From positions 13,035 to 19,701 of the forward strand of contig DAVI01000120.1 of assembly GCA_002505495.1 (NCBI GenBank): a DNA stretch of 6,667 nucleotides. The letters are read 5' to 3'. This DNA is from Euryarchaeota archaeon UBA59. Its GTDB lineage: Archaea; Thermoplasmatota; Poseidoniia; Poseidoniales; Thalassarchaeaceae. The notes below the pieces were generated by a model. The model did no database searches. It was given only the letters and a program-made list of their open reading frames with translations, and was not told the DNA's origin. The position numbers and the translations under genes are program-made. Positions 4,486 to 6,667 of this stretch are shown here, in pieces (position 1 is the first letter of the stretch; every line of letters starts with the position of its first letter).

Positions 4486-5640
4486 ATGCTGAGTCTACCT
4501 CTTGCCTCCTGCACCGTAGAGGGTGCCAATTCTGATGCTGATTCAGACGAGTTGCGCCAGCGAATCCGCGTCGCCAGGGAGAAGTTGGGCGACCGCTTGA
4601 TGATTCTCGGCCACCACTATCAGCGAGATTCCATCATCGAGCACGCCGACGAGACCGGTGACTCGTTCCTACTGGCAGAGATGGCAGCAGCCTCGAAGGC
4701 AGAACACATCGTCTTCTGCGGCGTCCACTTCATGGCCGAGTCCGCCGATATCCTGACCGGCGACGAGCAAATCGTGACGATGCCGAATGTCCGAGCCGGC
4801 TGCTCGATGGCAGACATGGCTGACCTGCCGGATGTCGCATCATGCTGGAATGAACTCCTCGATAACTGTGGCTTGGGTGACCCCGCGACTCGGGAGGACC
4901 CAGACCTTCCCGCTCCGGATGGGGAGTCGTATCTGGTGCCTGTGACCTACATGAATTCGAGTGCGGACCTCAAGGCGTTCGTTGGACACCACGGGGGGGT
5001 GGTCTGCACTTCCTCCAATGCCGCAGGCGTCCTAGGCTGGGCTCTTGAAAGAGCTGGAAAAGATGGCAAGGTCCTCTTCTTTCCCGACCAACATCTGGGT
5101 CGAAACACCGCCCTCCAGATGGGCTACGGCGACGATGACATGGCGGTCTGGAATCCTATGCTAGCGCCCGACTGGCAGGCGCTCGCGGGCGCCACCTTCG
5201 TGCTCTGGCACGGCTACTGCTCAGTTCACCAGCGATTCAACGTCGAGCAGATCGAGGAGTTGAGGGCGATGCACCCGGATGCACTGGTGATAGTTCATCC
5301 GGAGTGTGACCGCGAGGTGGTCGAGGCCTCGGATGCGTCTGGTTCCACAGAGATGATTCGCAAGTTCGTGGCCGATGCGCCGACGGGTAGCATAATTGGT
5401 GTTGGAACAGAGATTCATCTAGTGAAGCGCCTTGACGCCCAATACCCGGACAAGTACGTTGTCTGCCTCGATGCCGGTCTCTGTCCCTGCTCAACGATGT
5501 ACATGATTCACCCCGCCTACCTAGCGGAGTTGTTGGAGAGGATGGTGGAAGGCGAAGTGGTCAACCGCATCGTAGTCCCGAAACAGATTGCAGACGATGC
5601 GATTCTGGCGCTCGACAGAATGCTTGCCATCGTAGCCTGA
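4486..5640 (+). CDS. nadA: Quinolinate synthase NadA, long form
   Basis: NadA condenses iminoaspartate with dihydroxyacetone phosphate to quinolinate, the second step of de novo NAD synthesis, using an oxygen-sensitive [4Fe-4S] cluster in the cytoplasm. The 384-residue protein shows LGHHYQRDSI (41-50), TGDSFLLAEMAA (57-68), CGVHFMAESADILT (78-91), MPNVRAGCSMADMAD (99-113), TYMNSSADLKAF (154-165), CTSSNAAGVLGWAL (174-187), FFPDQHLGRNTAL (198-210), WHGYCSVHQRF (241-251), HPEC (271-274), GSTEMI (286-291), VGTEIHLVKRL (306-316) and CLDAGLCPCSTM (327-338). By alignment with characterised NadA proteins the cluster ligands should be Cys106, Cys245 and Cys333. The sequence resembles the longer Bacillus-type NadA (about 370 residues) more than the short archaeal form (about 300). 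No nadB, aspartate dehydrogenase or nadC is adjacent. The gene is divergent from bud32, and its stop codon is one base from that of the convergent downstream gene. Confidence 0.97.
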   Translation: MLSLPLASCTVEGANSDADSDELRQRIRVAREKLGDRLMILGHHYQRDSIIEHADETGDSFLLAEMAAASKAEHIVFCGVHFMAESADILTGDEQIVTMPNVRAGCSMADMADLPDVASCWNELLDNCGLGDPATREDPDLPAPDGESYLVPVTYMNSSADLKAFVGHHGGVVCTSSNAAGVLGWALERAGKDGKVLFFPDQHLGRNTALQMGYGDDDMAVWNPMLAPDWQALAGATFVLWHGYCSVHQRFNVEQIEELRAMHPDALVIVHPECDREVVEASDASGSTEMIRKFVADAPTGSIIGVGTEIHLVKRLDAQYPDKYVVCLDAGLCPCSTMYMIHPAYLAELLERMVEGEVVNRIVVPKQIADDAILALDRMLAIVA

Positions 5641-5641
5641 C

Positions 5642-6667
5642 TCACTCTTCCTCAGAGTGGTCTTGAGCGTGACCGTTTTCTCGCTGTCTTTGGAGTAGCA
5701 GTATCACCAGCAGTGGAATCATCAGGAGAGTGGCCACCTGCAGGGTCCTCGAAGAGTAGGGCTCGAAGACCTCCTCGATGGTGTAGATTCTCAGTTCGTC
5801 GGGCTCATCCTCCCCCACTTCCTGCAACCAAGCGATGTGTCCCTCCATCACCTGCGGTGTGGTTTGGTTGACCTCGTCCTCAGTGTGCAGTGGATAGGTT
5901 TGGTTCTCACCGATGATGTGGTAGCTGACATCCCAATCGAGTTCCGCCTCGCTTGGGTCCAGAGAATTTAGTCCCCACATGTGTTGCCAGGCAACATGCC
6001 CATGGCCGACGCTCGGCGAGGCGACCGGGAACAACGGGTCTCCGAGGATTCGCTGCTCTCCCGTCTCAAGGTTGACCAGCACCAACCGATCCACGGCTGA
6101 GAGATTGACCTGGGCGACAAGGTAGTTCTCATCGAGGGCAACTTCGGTGATGGTAGCATTTCCGTAGTCGACTGCAGTTCCGGTGAGGGCGAGGACCTGC
6201 TCATCCTTCGCCGCATCGACCGTGGCGTTCACTTCGACTGAACGGGTGCTCTGTACCCCGTCGAGCGTGATGATTTTCGCGGTCATTGGGGAACTTTCCG
6301 TGACCCAGGCCAGACTTACTCCCCCGCCATCAATCATGATGACATCATCATCGGAGATTTCATCGAATCTCTCGTTGAACTCAGTGCTTTGCAAGTCGAT
6401 GACAGTTCCATTGTCAATAGAGAACAGAAGTGCCCTTTCATCGTCAGAATCTAGGAGTGCGACATCGGAATACAGGGGCCCGGTAAGGCGGCCATATCCT
6501 GCGCCACCACTCGGGAGGTCGTCGAAGCGGAGCGGGATGATGCGGTACCCTTGCCAGATGACGGCATGATTCTCAGAGATGAGAACCTCCGTCGGGGCGT
6601 AGTCCAATCCCCATTCCGATTGGTTACCATCTTCATTCAATCCAAGTGAAGTGACAAGGCTCCCACC
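5642..6667 (-). CDS. Probable C-terminally anchored, beta-propeller-like surface protein (5' end beyond window)
   Basis: The frame is open to the right edge: nine sense codons lie upstream of the first ATG (6640), which has no ribosome binding site, so the true start is probably outside the window. From that ATG, 332 residues are visible. Near the C-terminus is one hydrophobic helix (about 299-316, TLQVATLLMIPLLVILLL), followed by a charged tail of about 15 residues, fitting a tail-anchored exported protein. The rest is acidic and beta-rich, with recurring short strands of the type HAVIW (25-29), VSLAW (108-112), HVAW (215-218) and HIAW (268-271). These resemble blades of TolB/WD-like propellers in which an Ala-Trp strand recurs. 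Seven N-glycosylation sequons (Asn6, 77, 138, 161, 179, 246 and 258) precede the helix, consistent with an extracellular glycoprotein. No catalytic motif is seen. Role unknown: surface sensing, binding or cell-wall function are all possible. It converges on nadA with one base between stop codons. Confidence 0.75.
   Translation of the reverse strand, partial: GGSLVTSLGLNEDGNQSEWGLDYAPTEVLISENHAVIWQGYRIIPLRFDDLPSGGAGYGRLTGPLYSDVALLDSDDERALLFSIDNGTVIDLQSTEFNERFDEISDDDVIMIDGGGVSLAWVTESSPMTAKIITLDGVQSTRSVEVNATVDAAKDEQVLALTGTAVDYGNATITEVALDENYLVAQVNLSAVDRLVLVNLETGEQRILGDPLFPVASPSVGHGHVAWQHMWGLNSLDPSEAELDWDVSYHIIGENQTYPLHTEDEVNQTTPQVMEGHIAWLQEVGEDEPDELRIYTIEEVFEPYSSRTLQVATLLMIPLLVILLLQRQRENGHAQDHSEEE
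5643..5659. terminator. Inverted repeat at the nadA / surface-protein convergent junction, possible terminator
   Basis: CACTCT (5643-5648) and AGAGTG (5654-5659) pair perfectly across a 5-base loop, extendable by one U-G pair in the plus-strand RNA. It starts 3 bases after the nadA stop codon and overlaps the last codons and stop of the minus-strand gene, so it would form a stem-loop in both transcripts. A TTTT run at about 5676-5679 follows on the plus strand. It is a candidate 3'-end signal for nadA, but the stem is short and it is also protein-coding on the other strand. Confidence 0.3.

Noticed and set aside
4486..4512. NadA begins MLSLPLASC, which resembles a lipoprotein lipobox (LASC).
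   Set aside because: There is no positively charged n-region or sufficiently long hydrophobic stretch before the Cys, and NadA is a cytoplasmic Fe-S enzyme; chance match.
4993..4999. Run of seven G within nadA that could be a slippage or phase-variation site.
   Set aside because: The frame is intact across it and conserved NadA motifs continue on both sides (MNSSADLKAF before, CTSSNA after); one run of seven is weak evidence.

Overview
This 6.7 kb window is gene-dense and prokaryotic, and most likely comes from an archaeon. The strongest lineage marker is a stand-alone Bud32-type kinase (a KEOPS subunit found in archaea and eukaryotes), encoded without introns in a tightly spaced gene row. 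Start sites carry Shine-Dalgarno-like sequences related to GGAGGTGATC. There is also a C-terminally membrane-anchored, sequon-rich surface protein, a common archaeal architecture. The DNA looks moderately GC-rich by eye. A planktonic Thermoplasmatota lineage (marine group II/III) would fit, but that is inference from gene style and no rRNA or tRNA is present to place it.

Layout. From about 4395 leftward to the window edge, six genes run on the minus strand in order: Bud32 kinase, RdgB/HAM1-type XTP/dITP pyrophosphatase, a two-helix membrane-anchored charged protein of unknown function, an enoyl-CoA hydratase (crotonase) family enzyme, an ABC-2-type ATPase, and the start of its permease, which is cut by the window edge. 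Gaps between them are 4-19 bp, except 63 bp before the unknown membrane protein, so most are probably co-transcribed. Divergently, from 4486, quinolinate synthase NadA reads on the plus strand behind a roughly 90 bp shared upstream region. NadA converges with one base between stop codons on a minus-strand surface protein whose 5' end lies beyond the right edge.

Function. The genes do not form one pathway. They combine tRNA t6A modification (Bud32), nucleotide-pool cleaning (RdgB), NAD synthesis (NadA), acyl-CoA metabolism (crotonase), export (ABC pair) and two envelope proteins. Bud32 next to the XTPase is the most informative pairing.

No mobile element, CRISPR array, tRNA, rRNA or phage gene was seen, and no clear novel system. 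The points most worth a second look are GC-rich hairpins just upstream of two minus-strand starts, a Ser/Gly-rich insertion plus an Arg-rich N-terminal extension in the XTPase, the charge-segregated membrane protein, and the one-base convergent junction with its own inverted repeat.
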